Source of the DNA: Clostridia bacterium
GTDB lineage: Bacteria > Bacillota > Clostridia > Christensenellales > Aristaeellaceae
Direction of reading: 5' to 3'
DNA length: 46,456 nucleotides
Assembly: GCA_017550745.1 (NCBI GenBank)
Contig: JAFZOG010000058.1
Coordinates: forward strand, 1 to 46,456
Both the position numbers and the translations under genes were made by a program. Positions 33,811-42,552 of this stretch are shown here, piece by piece (the stretch's first letter is position 1; every line of letters begins with the position of its first letter). Under the pieces are notes generated by a model. It saw only the letters and a list, made by a program, of their open reading frames with translations. It had not been told where the DNA came from and searched no databases.

Positions 33811-35814
33811 ATGATCTATTATGTGAACGCCCAGGCTTCCAGGGACGGCAACGGCAGCAAGGAAATGCCCTTCCGGCACATCGATGACGCGGCGCGGGTG
33901 GCCGCGCCCGGCGACGAAATCATCGTCGCCCCCGGCATCTATCGGGAATATGTGAATCCCCGGAACGCGGGCACGGAGGACAGCCGCATCGTATACCGCT
34001 CGGAAAAGCCCCTGGGGGCCGTCATTACCGGCGCTGAAGTGCTGACCGGCTGGGAGCGCTGCGAAGGCGAAGGCAATGTGTGGAAGGCGCTGGTGGACAA
34101 CGGCGTGTTCGGCGCGTACAACCCCTATACCACCATGGTGTGCGGCGACTGGTATTTCGCGCCCACTGTGCGGCATACCGGCGCGGTGTTCCTCAACGAC
34201 CGGATGATGTATGAAACCGTAACGCTGGAGGAGTGCTGCGCGGGCGAGGCTGACCCCTGCGCCTGGAAAAAAGAAGAATCCACCTACAAATGGTTCACCC
34301 GGCAGGAAGGCGGAAAGACCGTGCTCTACGCCAATTTCCAGGGCAAGAATCCCAACGAGGAAAAAGTGGAAATCACCGTCCGGCGCAACTGCTTCCTGCC
34401 CGACAAAACCGGCGTGGGCTACATCACCGTATCCGGCTTCAAGATCGACAAGGCCGCTACCACCTGGGCTCCGCCCGCCGCGTACCAGGACGGCATGATC
34501 GGCCCCCACTGGAGCCGGGGATGGATCATCGAGGACTGCGAGATCAGCAACAGCAAGTGCTGCGGCATTTCCCTGGGTAAGTACCGGGATCCGGAAAATG
34601 ATATGTACTTCTACACCAAGCACGTCAAATCTCCTACCCAGATGGAGCGGGACGCCGTATGCCGGGGCCAGTATCACGGCTGGCTGAAGGAGAAGGTGGG
34701 CGGCCACATCATCCGCCGCTGCGACGTGCACCACTGCGAGCAGACCGGCATCGTGGGCCGCATGGGCGGCGTGTTCTCCACCATTGAGGACTGCCACATC
34801 CACGATATCTGCAACTCCCAGCAGCTGGGTGGAGCGGAAACAGCGGGCATCAAGCTGCACGCCGCCATCGACGTGACCATCCGCCGCAACCACATCCACC
34901 ACTGCATCATGGGTGTTTGGTGCGACTGGCAGGCCCAGGGTGCGCGCATTTCCCAGAACCTGATGCACGACAACATGAAGCCGGAAGGAACCCAGCACGC
35001 CCAGGGCGCCATGTTCAACTGCGATGTGTTCATCGAAGTGGGCCACGGCCCGACGCTCATCGACAATAACGTGCTGCTGTCGAAAACCTCCGTGGTCATG
35101 CCAAGCGAGGGCATTGCCTGCGTGCATAACCTGATGCTGGGCAACTTCGGCCTCATCAACTCCGGCGTGGACAGCGTGGTCAACGGCCAGCGCGAACCGC
35201 GCTATACACCCTATCATATCCGCCACCGCACCGAAGTTGCAGGCTTCATGACCATCCTGCACGGGGATGACCGGATCTACAACAACATCTTTGTGCAGCA
35301 CTATCCCATCACCGATACCGGCCTGACGCCCCAAAACAGCGATTATCAGGTGGTCGGCACCTCACCCTTTGATATCTTCCCCACCTATGAAGAGTGGATT
35401 TCCAACTTCATGATGGATCAGGAACCGAACATGGGGCGTCTGGCGCAGTACCATTTCGGCCATCTGCCTGTGTGGGTGGACGGCAATGCCTACCTGAACG
35501 GCGCGGTGGTATGCAAGCATGAGAAGCATTTCCTCAGGCGTGAAGACGGCGGCGTGCATGTGGAACTGGCAGAAAAAGGCGGCAAGTACTGCCTGAAAAC
35601 CAACGTGTACGATTTCATCGGGGACTTTAGGGACGGCATCATCACCAGCGATATCCTGGGCTGCGCCTTTGAGCCGGAACAGCGCTTCGAGAATCCTGAC
35701 GGGACGGAGATCATCTTTGACCGCGACTACTTCGGCAGCCACCGGGGTTTAAACGCCCTGCCCGGCCCCTTCGCCAACGCGGAAGACGCCCAACAGGCGC
35801 TCTGGCAGCATTGA
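33811..35814 (+). CDS. GH120-type beta-xylosidase (right-handed beta-helix)
   Basis: The product has 667 residues and no signal peptide, so it acts in the cytosol on imported xylo-oligosaccharides. The parallel beta-helix fold is shown by strings like HIIRRCDVHHCEQTGIVGR and TIEDCHIHDICN. From memory it closely follows Thermoanaerobacterium XylC of GH120: GDWYF, YANFQGKNPNEEKVEI, TTWAPP, GWIIED and GIKLHAAIDV all match. The proposed nucleophile Asp372 (VWCDWQAQG) and acid/base Glu409 (VFIEVGHGP) are in place. The ATG at 33811 has GAAAGGAG upstream. It complements the GH10 xylanase at 15667. Confidence 0.9.
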   Translation: MIYYVNAQASRDGNGSKEMPFRHIDDAARVAAPGDEIIVAPGIYREYVNPRNAGTEDSRIVYRSEKPLGAVITGAEVLTGWERCEGEGNVWKALVDNGVFGAYNPYTTMVCGDWYFAPTVRHTGAVFLNDRMMYETVTLEECCAGEADPCAWKKEESTYKWFTRQEGGKTVLYANFQGKNPNEEKVEITVRRNCFLPDKTGVGYITVSGFKIDKAATTWAPPAAYQDGMIGPHWSRGWIIEDCEISNSKCCGISLGKYRDPENDMYFYTKHVKSPTQMERDAVCRGQYHGWLKEKVGGHIIRRCDVHHCEQTGIVGRMGGVFSTIEDCHIHDICNSQQLGGAETAGIKLHAAIDVTIRRNHIHHCIMGVWCDWQAQGARISQNLMHDNMKPEGTQHAQGAMFNCDVFIEVGHGPTLIDNNVLLSKTSVVMPSEGIACVHNLMLGNFGLINSGVDSVVNGQREPRYTPYHIRHRTEVAGFMTILHGDDRIYNNIFVQHYPITDTGLTPQNSDYQVVGTSPFDIFPTYEEWISNFMMDQEPNMGRLAQYHFGHLPVWVDGNAYLNGAVVCKHEKHFLRREDGGVHVELAEKGGKYCLKTNVYDFIGDFRDGIITSDILGCAFEPEQRFENPDGTEIIFDRDYFGSHRGLNALPGPFANAEDAQQALWQH

Positions 35815-35831
35815 TCCCTTTGCCGGCAGGC

Positions 35832-35856
35832 GGTTGAAACTGTACCCAAAGAAAGG
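35832..35856 (+). repeat. Dispersed intergenic motif, copy B (other copy at 30391-30420)
   Basis: GGTTGAAA then CTGTACCCAAAGAAAGG lies about 18 bp after the GH120 stop codon. It matches copy A apart from a short internal gap and two base differences. Confidence 0.4.
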
Positions 35857-35868
35857 CATATAAAATTC

Positions 35869-35897
35869 GGGCTGTTGCTTTTGCAGCGGCCCTTTTT
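35869..35897 (+). terminator. Terminator of the GH120-type gene
   Basis: GGGCTGTTGC pairs with GCAGCGGCCC (two G-T pairs) over a TTTT loop, followed by five T residues. Confidence 0.8.
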
Positions 35898-35902
35898 CCA
35901 TG

Positions 35903-35929
35903 AAAAAAACCCCGCTCTTTCGAGCGGGG
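35903..35929 (-). terminator. Terminator of the secreted Cys-repeat gene
   Basis: Minus-strand CCCCGCTC-GAAA-GAGCGGGG followed by seven T residues. It faces the plus-strand terminator, forming a convergent pair only 5 bp apart. Confidence 0.9.
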
Positions 35930-35943
35930 AAATGGAAAGGGAC

Positions 35944-37269
35944 TTAGTCCATCAGCGCGTACATGGCGGAGAGCAGGGACTTATGAGCGGTGGAATTATA
36001 CTGCAGGCTCTTGAAGGCGGGGGACTGGGTCAGCGAGCAGCGGCTGCAGAAGTACAGAACCAGGTGGGTGTCGCCGCCAAACTTCTCATACAGGTTGATA
36101 GCCTGGTTGCGGTTGATCTTCAGGTACATCAATCCTTCGGGCTCATACTGGCTCAGGTCGCTGATGCTGTTCAGCACGGTGAAGAATTCCAGGGTGATGT
36201 GGATGGCGTCGCCGCCCTTGAGGCTGTAATCCACGGTGAGATAACCGTCACGGATGTTCAGCGTCACGTCGCCGACGATCACCGAGTCAGCAGCCACCAG
36301 CTCATAGGTCTGGCTGCCGTTCAGGGAGGCGTCGAAGGGGGTGAACATATACCATTTATCGGAATAGTTGGGATACAGGTTGCTTTCCTTCAGCCGCGGG
36401 CCGAAAGCGCACACCGTAGCGTTGGGGAAGGTGGTGGTGGGGATCTTTTCGGTCTGCTTCAGGCCGCAGATGGTGCAGGTGCGTTCCCGGATGCCTTCTT
36501 CCCAGAAATTGGCCTGCTTGGTAACGACCCAGGGGCCCCAGTTATGGCCGGTGGCGGGGATGACTTCGGTTTCAACATGGCTGGCGTCCCGCAGGCAGAC
36601 GCGGGTGCGCAGGCCGTTGCTTTCACAGGTGGCGGCATTGATGATCTGCCAGGAGCCCCAATTGTGGCCAAGGGCAGAACCGAAGGGAGCATTTTCCGTT
36701 AAGCCGCAAACGGTACAGGAGTGGGTCTGCTCGCCGGGTTCGGTGCATGTGGCCTGCTTAATGGTGGTCCAGGGCCCCCAGCTATGGTTGGTGGCGGGAA
36801 TGACTTCCGTGGAGATTATCTGACCGCAGCGGGCGCAGTAGATTTCCTTAAGACCGGTGGTGGTGCAGGTCGCGACAGTCACGATCCGCTCCGTCGGAGT
36901 ATGCCCGTAAGCCGCGATGACGTCTTCCTGGGTATGGTGCACGTTCAGCATGCACTGGCGGTAACGGGTACCGGAGGTGACGCAGGTGGCGGGGGTGCTG
37001 ATGTTCCAATCGCCCCACACGTGGGCGTTGGGATCGCTAGCGCCTTCACGGCGTTCTTCGGTGGCGCCGCACAGGGAGCAGGTATACAGATTGATGGCCG
37101 GCGTGCTGCAGTTGGCGGCGCTGATGTTGCGGGTATAGACCCACACGTGGTCCGAAACATGCGTCGTCGAAGTTATTTCGGTTGCCATAGCGCTTCCGGC
37201 GATGCAGAGCGCCAGGGTAAGGCATGCCGCAAAGAACACGACTTTGGCGATTCGGGCATTCTTAAACAT
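35944..37269 (-). CDS. Secreted Cys-rich repeat protein
   Basis: The product has 441 residues with a signal peptide (cleavage near GSAMA|TEI). Residues ~30-290 consist of six or so ~45-residue repeats with the theme HxWGxWxxxxxATCxxxGxxxxxCxxCGxxE (for example HNWGSWQIINAATC, HSWGPWTTIKQATC), each with one lone Cys and a CxxC pair, a style common in surface proteins of gut Clostridia. The last 150 residues form a different beta-rich domain. The function is unknown. The ATG at 37269 has AAGGAGG upstream, and a long structured leader precedes it. Confidence 0.85.
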   Translation of the reverse strand: MFKNARIAKVVFFAACLTLALCIAGSAMATEITSTTHVSDHVWVYTRNISAANCSTPAINLYTCSLCGATEERREGASDPNAHVWGDWNISTPATCVTSGTRYRQCMLNVHHTQEDVIAAYGHTPTERIVTVATCTTTGLKEIYCARCGQIISTEVIPATNHSWGPWTTIKQATCTEPGEQTHSCTVCGLTENAPFGSALGHNWGSWQIINAATCESNGLRTRVCLRDASHVETEVIPATGHNWGPWVVTKQANFWEEGIRERTCTICGLKQTEKIPTTTFPNATVCAFGPRLKESNLYPNYSDKWYMFTPFDASLNGSQTYELVAADSVIVGDVTLNIRDGYLTVDYSLKGGDAIHITLEFFTVLNSISDLSQYEPEGLMYLKINRNQAINLYEKFGGDTHLVLYFCSRCSLTQSPAFKSLQYNSTAHKSLLSAMYALMD

Positions 37270-37290
37270 TTGCTCTTCCTCCTTAATGAT

Positions 37291-37470
37291 TTGCAGATCG
37301 CCGCGTTTCCTGCGGCCTCTGCAAGAATATAGAAGAAACAATCCCTTCCATTTTCCCAAATGAAGCGGGCCAAGTCAGGATGGGCCTCATCCGGGATGCA
37401 CCCGCTTTAAGAACCCATAGGTTGCTTGATTTGTTTCAGAAGGAAAAATAAAATGTTCTTCTTCATACAA
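37291..37470 (-). promoter_or_regulatory. Structured 5' leader of the Cys-repeat gene
   Basis: The ~200 nt between promoter and ATG can fold into three hairpins on the minus strand: AACC/GGTT (37412-37423), AAGCGGG/CCCGCTT (37363-37407) with an inner GGATG/CATCC, and TTGCAG..CCGC/GCGG..CTGCAA (37291-37324) just before the AAGGAGG box. I could not match it to a known riboswitch class. Confidence 0.4.
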
Positions 37471-37499
37471 AATATAGCATATCGTGAAGGAAAAATCAA
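37471..37499 (-). promoter_or_regulatory. Promoter of the Cys-repeat gene
   Basis: Minus-strand TTGATT, 17 bp, TATATT in AT-rich DNA. Confidence 0.55.
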
Positions 37500-37785
37500 C
37501 TATTTAGAAAAAATATTTACAAGTAATTATATAGTTTTTTTTAACATTTTACATAATTGTGAAGTAAATATGAAGAAATTATGACAATTATACAAATTGC
37601 TGAAAAAAATGGGCGGCGATTCCAAACCTCCCCGCCGCGATCCGAACGATTTGTTAAATAATAGTAATTTTTTGCCGCTGCCGGAAACACGGCCCGGAAA
37701 CCGCGGGATGTGAACAGCAGTTCCGCATGGATGCAAGCGCAGCGCTTTTTCCGCATACTGTATTTGAAAAAGGGGGAGAGACGCC
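37500..37785. other. AT-rich intergenic stretch, no gene seen
   Basis: 37500-37690 is far more AT-rich than the surroundings and contains no supported gene. At 37754-37762 the plus strand reads CATACTGTA, which fits the sigma-K -10 form CATAnnnTA (and partly sigma-E), 23 bp before the yunB start; this would suit a sporulation gene but no -35 was confirmed. Confidence 0.4.
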
Positions 37786-38466
37786 ATGCGGCAAACATGT
37801 GTTTCAGGGAAAAAACAGGAAAACCGTTGCCTCCGTGTTCTGCGCCGGGCGGTAGTGGCTGTGCTGCTTCTTATGCTGCTTGGGCTGCTGCTGGAGAAGA
37901 ACCTGGAATCCGTCATCCTGGATATGGCTTACGCCCGGGCGGAGGCCATGGCGGTGGAGTATGTTCATGAAGCGGTGCGCGGCGTGATGGAGGGGGCCGT
38001 GACCTATGAGGACATGATGACCGTGCGGACTGATGGGGAGGGACGTGTCACCATGCTCCAGGCGAACGCGGTCAGAATGAACGAGCTGGCCACCGAAACA
38101 GCGCTGGAAGCACAGCGCAGGCTGGAAAGCGCAGAGGCGCGCAGCATTGCCATTCCGCTGGGGGCGGCGTTTGGCGTACCTTTTTTGTCCGCCCTGGGGC
38201 CCCGGATCCAGGTGCGCATGGTGCCGGTAAGCGCCGTGTCCGCCGCGTTTTCCACAGAGTTTGAGTCTGCCGGCATCAACCAAACCCGGCATAAAATCTA
38301 TCTTTCGCTGCATACCACGGTCCGCCTGGTCATTCCCAGCGGGGCGCGGCAGGTGTCGCTGGGAAGCCAGGTGCTCATTGCGGAATCCATCATCGTGGGG
38401 GAAGTGCCGCAAAGCTACGTTCAGGTGCCGGACATGGACGATGCCCTCAATTTCGCGATTCCTTGA
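37786..38466 (+). CDS. yunB: Sporulation protein YunB
   Basis: The product has 226 residues with one N-terminal membrane helix (about 22-42). The family signature STEFESAGINQTRHKIYL is near residue 155, and IPLGAAFGVPFLSALGPRI precedes it. In Bacillus yunB is expressed in the mother cell under sigma-E control and is needed for efficient spore formation. The ATG has AAAGGGGGAG upstream. Its presence argues that the organism, or its recent ancestor, makes spores. Confidence 0.9.
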   Translation: MRQTCVSGKKQENRCLRVLRRAVVAVLLLMLLGLLLEKNLESVILDMAYARAEAMAVEYVHEAVRGVMEGAVTYEDMMTVRTDGEGRVTMLQANAVRMNELATETALEAQRRLESAEARSIAIPLGAAFGVPFLSALGPRIQVRMVPVSAVSAAFSTEFESAGINQTRHKIYLSLHTTVRLVIPSGARQVSLGSQVLIAESIIVGEVPQSYVQVPDMDDALNFAIP

Positions 38467-38506
38467 AAACTGACATTGTACGCATGATTATCTGTATATA
38501 AAATAG

Positions 38507-38542
38507 AAAAAACAGACATGCCAGAGACGCCTGGCATGTCTG
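38507..38542 (-). terminator. Terminator of the gpmI-deoC operon
   Basis: Minus-strand CAGACATGCCAG pairs perfectly with CTGGCATGTCTG over six bases, followed by six T residues. Confidence 0.92.
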
Positions 38543-38562
38543 CTCGAAGGTTTTCAGTATGA

Positions 38563-39303
38563 TCAGTAAGCGCCGTTGGCGGCGTTTTCCACGGGGTTCA
38601 GGGGCTGATCGGTCAGGGTGCCCGCTTCCAGGCGGGCTTTGGCTTCTTCCATGATCTTGACGGTGGCGGACACGCCGCAGCGGACTGCTCCCGCGTTTCG
38701 GCAGGCCAGCACCATATCCAGCGTGCGAATGCCGCCGGACGCTTTCACGCACACCTTTTCGGACACGGCGGCCCGCATCAGCTTTACATCGGCCACCGTC
38801 GCGCCGGAGGAGCCGTAGCCGGTGGAGGTCTTGACAAAGTCCGCGCCCGCGGCTTCGCTCAGCTTGCAGGCCGTCTTCTTCTGCTCGTCGTTCAGGTAAC
38901 AGGTCTCCAGGATGACTTTCAGAATCGCGTCCCGGCTGTGGGCTTTCTGGGCCAGCTGGGCGATTTCATCCTGCACATAAGCGAAATCGCCATGGAGCAG
39001 CTTCCCGATATTCAGCACCATATCCAATTCCGCGCATCCGTCGTCCAGGGCTTTTTCCGCCTCGAAGACCTTCACAGCGGTGTGATGCGCGCCGTGGGGG
39101 AAACCGATCACCGTGCAGGGCTTGACCCCGCTGCCGGAGAGCAGCTTTACCACCAGCGGCATGTCTCCGGGCCGGGCGCAGACAGTCGCTGTCTCGTATT
39201 CCAGGGCAATGGCGCAGCCCTTGCGGATATCCTCCTCCGTCAGGAAGGGCTGGAGGGTGGAGTGATCCAGTGTTTTAGCGATTTCGTATAATGTAATGGA
39301 CAT
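38563..39303 (-). CDS. deoC: Deoxyribose-phosphate aldolase
   Basis: The product has 246 residues. The Schiff-base Lys158 is in DFVKTSTGYG and the relay Lys187 in VCVKASGGIR; LDHSTLQP is the usual N-terminal motif. It splits 2-deoxyribose-5-phosphate into glyceraldehyde-3-phosphate and acetaldehyde. The ATG has GGAGG upstream. It is the last gene after gpmI and a zinc-ribbon protein, so deoxyribose breakdown is tied to lower glycolysis here. Confidence 0.95.
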   Translation of the reverse strand: MSITLYEIAKTLDHSTLQPFLTEEDIRKGCAIALEYETATVCARPGDMPLVVKLLSGSGVKPCTVIGFPHGAHHTAVKVFEAEKALDDGCAELDMVLNIGKLLHGDFAYVQDEIAQLAQKAHSRDAILKVILETCYLNDEQKKTACKLSEAAGADFVKTSTGYGSSGATVADVKLMRAAVSEKVCVKASGGIRTLDMVLACRNAGAVRCGVSATVKIMEEAKARLEAGTLTDQPLNPVENAANGAY

Positions 39304-39330
39304 AGGATTCCTCCTTGTTGTTAGAATACA

Positions 39331-39978
39331 TTACTTCCCTTTGCAGTATTTCCCCACATATGCTTTCGCCAGTTCGTATTCCTCCGGCGGCAGGCGCAGC
39401 ACCAGGGGGGCGACATGGGGGGTGTGGTAAATGGAGATGGTGGCTTTGCTGGGGCGGTACTGGACGGACTGCACGTCCTTCCAGAGCAGGTGCCTTTCCT
39501 GGCTCAGATGCACCACGCTTCCATCCTGCTGGGGCACGTTTTTCCTGGGATCGGCGCTTTGCAGCCGGGCCCAGCTTTTCCATTTCTGGGGGCCGTGCCA
39601 GGTGCGCAGGTGCGCGCCCTGGGCATCCAGCTTGAAAACCTCCACCTCCTGCCCCTGCAAAAGCAGGAACAGGAAGGCCGCCGCCATGCCCACAGGCACC
39701 AGCGCCAGGATCATCCGGGGCAGGGAGCCGCGGAACAATACCCCCGCCGCCTCGCCTCCGTTGATGACGGCTTCCATGCCGAACACCACGGCCATCAGCA
39801 GCACCGCCGACGCCAGCAGCGAAAACAGTACGGATCGCCACACACGCCCGTCCGTCAGCGGATGGGCGGCGATGCTCCACTGGTCCATCTGGGCGCTGAC
39901 GGGAGCGCGCTTGCCGCAGCCGGTGCACATGTCGCCGGGGCTTTCCAGGTTGCAGCGCTTACAATAGCTGTAGATCAT
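39331..39978 (-). CDS. Membrane protein with N-terminal zinc ribbon
   Basis: The product has 215 residues. CKRCNLESPGDMCTGCGKR at 6-24 forms a short zinc ribbon. Two membrane helices follow (about 50-70 and 88-108), then a C-terminal soluble beta-rich domain with a PH-like pattern (TISIYHTPHVAPLVLRLPPEE). The function is unknown. The ATG overlaps the gpmI stop codon (ATGA) and the gene lies 27 bp before deoC. Confidence 0.8.
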   Translation of the reverse strand: MIYSYCKRCNLESPGDMCTGCGKRAPVSAQMDQWSIAAHPLTDGRVWRSVLFSLLASAVLLMAVVFGMEAVINGGEAAGVLFRGSLPRMILALVPVGMAAAFLFLLLQGQEVEVFKLDAQGAHLRTWHGPQKWKSWARLQSADPRKNVPQQDGSVVHLSQERHLLWKDVQSVQYRPSKATISIYHTPHVAPLVLRLPPEEYELAKAYVGKYCKGK

Positions 39979-41516
39979 TCGATCAGGCTCTTTCCGGTCA
40001 TTTCCTTGGGCACGTCGATGCCCATGCTGGTGAGCATGGTGGGCGCGATGTCGGCCAGCCGCCCGCCGGAGCGGAGGCTTTTGCCCACCAGCTTTTCATC
40101 GCAGGCGATGAAGGGCACGGGGTTGGTGGAATGGGCGGTGAAGGGTTCCTTGGTAATAGGGTCGATCATCTGGTCGGCGTTGCCGTGGTCGGCGGTGACG
40201 AAGGCCCGTCCACCCTTCTTGATGATCTCGTTCACCAGCATTCCCACATCCTTGTCCACTTCCCGCACGGCTTCGATGGCCGCAGGGATGACGCCGGTGT
40301 GGCCCACCATGTCGCAGTTGGCGTAGTTCAGGATCATCACGTCGTACTTGCCGCTGTCGATCAGGTCCAGGGCCTTCCGAGTCACTTCGGGAGCGCTCAT
40401 TTCAGGCTGCATGTCGAAGGTGGCGACCTTGGGGGAGTCGATCAGGAAGCGTTCTTCGCCGGGATTGGGGGCTTCCACACCGCCGTTGAAGAAGAAGGTG
40501 ACGTGGGCGTATTTCTGTGTCTCGGCGATGTGCGCCTGGGTCAGGCCCAGCCTGGACAGGTATTCGCCCAGGGTATTGTCCAGGTTTTCCGGCGGATTGA
40601 CGACCTTGAGGTTGGTGAAGGTGGCGTCGTACTGGGTCATGGACACGTACTGCACGGGGATATATCCCTTCTTGCGCCGGAAGCCCTGGAAGTCCTCCAT
40701 GATGAAGGCGCGGGTCATCTGGCGCGCGCGGTCGGGGCGGAAGTTGAAGAAGATCATGCTGTCGCCGGGCTCTACCGTGGTCAGGGGTTTGCCGTCCTTC
40801 TCGATCACGGTGGGAATCATGAATTCGTCGGTTTTGCCGTTGTCATAGCTGTGCTGCACGGCTTCCACAGGATCGGTCTCCCGGATGCCCTCGCCCAGCA
40901 CGATGGCGTCATAGCCTTTTTCCACGCGGTCCCAGATGTTGTCGCGGTCCATGCCCCAGAAGCGGCCCTGGATGGACGCCACCTGGCCCACGCCGATTTC
41001 CTTCATCTTGGCCACCAGCTGGCGCATATAATCGATGGCGGAGGTGGGCGGCACGTCGCGGCCGTCCAGATAGCAATGGACGAACACCTTGGAAAGGCCC
41101 CGCTGCTTCGCCATTTCCAGCAGAGCGTACAGGTGGGTGTTATGGCTGTGCACGCCGCCGTCGGACAAAAGGCCCATCATGTGCAGGGTGCCGCCGTTTT
41201 GCTTGACCGTGTCCATGGCCCAGATGAGGGGCTCCTTTTCAAAGAACACGCCGTCCTGGATATCCTTGGTGATGCGGGTCAATTCCTGGTACACGATGCG
41301 GCCGGCGCCCATGTTCAGGTGGCCCACCTCGCTGTTGCCCATCTGGCCGTCCGGCAGGCCCACGTCCATGCCGCTGGCGCCCAGCTGGGTGTGGGGATAG
41401 CGCGCTTTTAATTTATCCAGCTCCGGGGTGCCTGCCATATAAATCGCGTTGCCCTCATGGGAGGGGTTGATGCCGAAGCCGTCCATGATGATCAGGGCCG
41501 TCATTTTTTTATCCAT
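39975..41516 (-). CDS. gpmI: 2,3-bisphosphoglycerate-independent phosphoglycerate mutase
   Basis: The product has 513 residues, the usual length for the Mn-dependent enzyme of the alkaline phosphatase fold. Asp12 (MDGFG) and the phosphorylated Ser62 (GQMGNSEVGH) are at canonical positions; later metal motifs are NYANCDMVGHTG and VTADHGNAD. It interconverts 3- and 2-phosphoglycerate. The ATG at 41516 has AAAGGAG upstream; a 63-residue upstream extension crosses the promoter and is rejected. Confidence 0.97.
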   Translation of the reverse strand: MDKKMTALIIMDGFGINPSHEGNAIYMAGTPELDKLKARYPHTQLGASGMDVGLPDGQMGNSEVGHLNMGAGRIVYQELTRITKDIQDGVFFEKEPLIWAMDTVKQNGGTLHMMGLLSDGGVHSHNTHLYALLEMAKQRGLSKVFVHCYLDGRDVPPTSAIDYMRQLVAKMKEIGVGQVASIQGRFWGMDRDNIWDRVEKGYDAIVLGEGIRETDPVEAVQHSYDNGKTDEFMIPTVIEKDGKPLTTVEPGDSMIFFNFRPDRARQMTRAFIMEDFQGFRRKKGYIPVQYVSMTQYDATFTNLKVVNPPENLDNTLGEYLSRLGLTQAHIAETQKYAHVTFFFNGGVEAPNPGEERFLIDSPKVATFDMQPEMSAPEVTRKALDLIDSGKYDVMILNYANCDMVGHTGVIPAAIEAVREVDKDVGMLVNEIIKKGGRAFVTADHGNADQMIDPITKEPFTAHSTNPVPFIACDEKLVGKSLRSGGRLADIAPTMLTSMGIDVPKEMTGKSLIE

Positions 41517-41597
41517 ATCCTTAACTCCTTTGCGTATCATTCCGTTTGCAGCGGGCGGGGAGCCCTCGCCGCTGTAAAGTTCAATTGCAACAAATGT

Positions 41598-41626
41598 ATT
41601 ATACCGAAAATGTTCCCGTCCTTCAA
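41598..41626 (-). promoter_or_regulatory. Promoter of the gpmI operon
   Basis: Minus-strand TTGAAG, 17 bp, TATAAT, about 80 bp before the ATG. Confidence 0.7.
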
Positions 41627-41644
41627 GCCCTTTCCGGTGAAAAA

Positions 41645-42511
41645 TCAGAAAGCGCCCAGGAACAGCGAGCCGTCCAGGCCGCTCATCTCCACGGCGTAGC
41701 GGCAAAACGCGCCGTCCTCGTCCACGAAGGAAATGCCGTTGTTGGGGATATCTCCGTAGAAGGACAGGGAAACGCGGACAGGCCGGTCGGGCTTAAGCGT
41801 CCCCAGGGAAGCTGCGGCCTTTGCCTCAAGCTCGTAATTATCATTGAAGTCCAGCGCCAGCACCTGGAAATCGCTGACCGGCCGCCGGGCGGTAAAGAGG
41901 ATCCAGACGGCGTATTCATCGTCGCTGACGGTCACGGAGATCGCGTCTTCGTTTTCCTCCCCCCAGTCCGCGCGGACGGCGGGCAGCGGGCCGAAGGTGA
42001 TGGTCTGCATCGTATGCAGCAGCCGCGTTCCCCAGCCCTCCCACATTTCCTGCGGAAAGCTGATATATACGGCTGCCTGTTCGCCGTTTATGGAGGTGGC
42101 GATATAGAAGCCCTGGATGATTTCGTCATTGAAATCGGCGGATTTCGTATAGCCGATGATTTCCGTTCCTGAATCGGTGTACAGGTTCTCGTATTCTGTG
42201 TCTTTCCCCGCGTTCACTCCCAGGAAATCCCAGGCTGTCGTTCCCAGTGCCTGCGGCAGCATGATTTCCATGTACACCGGCAGATCATATTCCGCCGGAG
42301 AAATCATCAGGCTGTATCCGCTTTCCGACATGCTGTCGTCCACGTCCAGCAGGTCGGCATCGTACCAAATAGAAAAGCCCCAGGCCGTTTCATACAGCGT
42401 TTCGGTGATGGGCTCCGCCTCACCCTCCAGGTAAACCACGCTTTCCCGCGTTTCAGCGCAGGCAGCGCCGGCCAGCAGCATGAGCACCATCACGATCGCC
42501 AAGAAGCGTTT
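41645..42511 (-). CDS. Secreted protein of unknown function
   Basis: The product has 288 residues from a GTG, with a signal peptide (VKRFLAIVMVLMLLAGAACA|ETRE). The N-terminal half (WGFSIWYDADLLDVD ... IIQGFYIATSINGEQAAVYISFP) resembles small extracytoplasmic domains like that at 5181; the C-terminal half is a separate beta-rich domain. I do not recognise a family. A GAAGGGG box precedes the GTG by ten bases; an ATG ten codons earlier is possible. It is divergent from the Gfo/Idh gene. Confidence 0.75.
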   Translation of the reverse strand, partial: KRFLAIVMVLMLLAGAACAETRESVVYLEGEAEPITETLYETAWGFSIWYDADLLDVDDSMSESGYSLMISPAEYDLPVYMEIMLPQALGTTAWDFLGVNAGKDTEYENLYTDSGTEIIGYTKSADFNDEIIQGFYIATSINGEQAAVYISFPQEMWEGWGTRLLHTMQTITFGPLPAVRADWGEENEDAISVTVSDDEYAVWILFTARRPVSDFQVLALDFNDNYELEAKAAASLGTLKPDRPVRVSLSFYGDIPNNGISFVDEDGAFCRYAVEMSGLDGSLFLGAF

Positions 42512-42552
42512 CACGATATGCGCACCCCTTCCCGTAAACATTTGATGAGCTT

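Noticed and set aside
37440-37690. AT-rich region as a replication origin or attachment site
   Set aside because: No DnaA-box cluster, no tRNA, no direct repeats and no integrase nearby; it is more simply promoter and leader DNA plus spacer.
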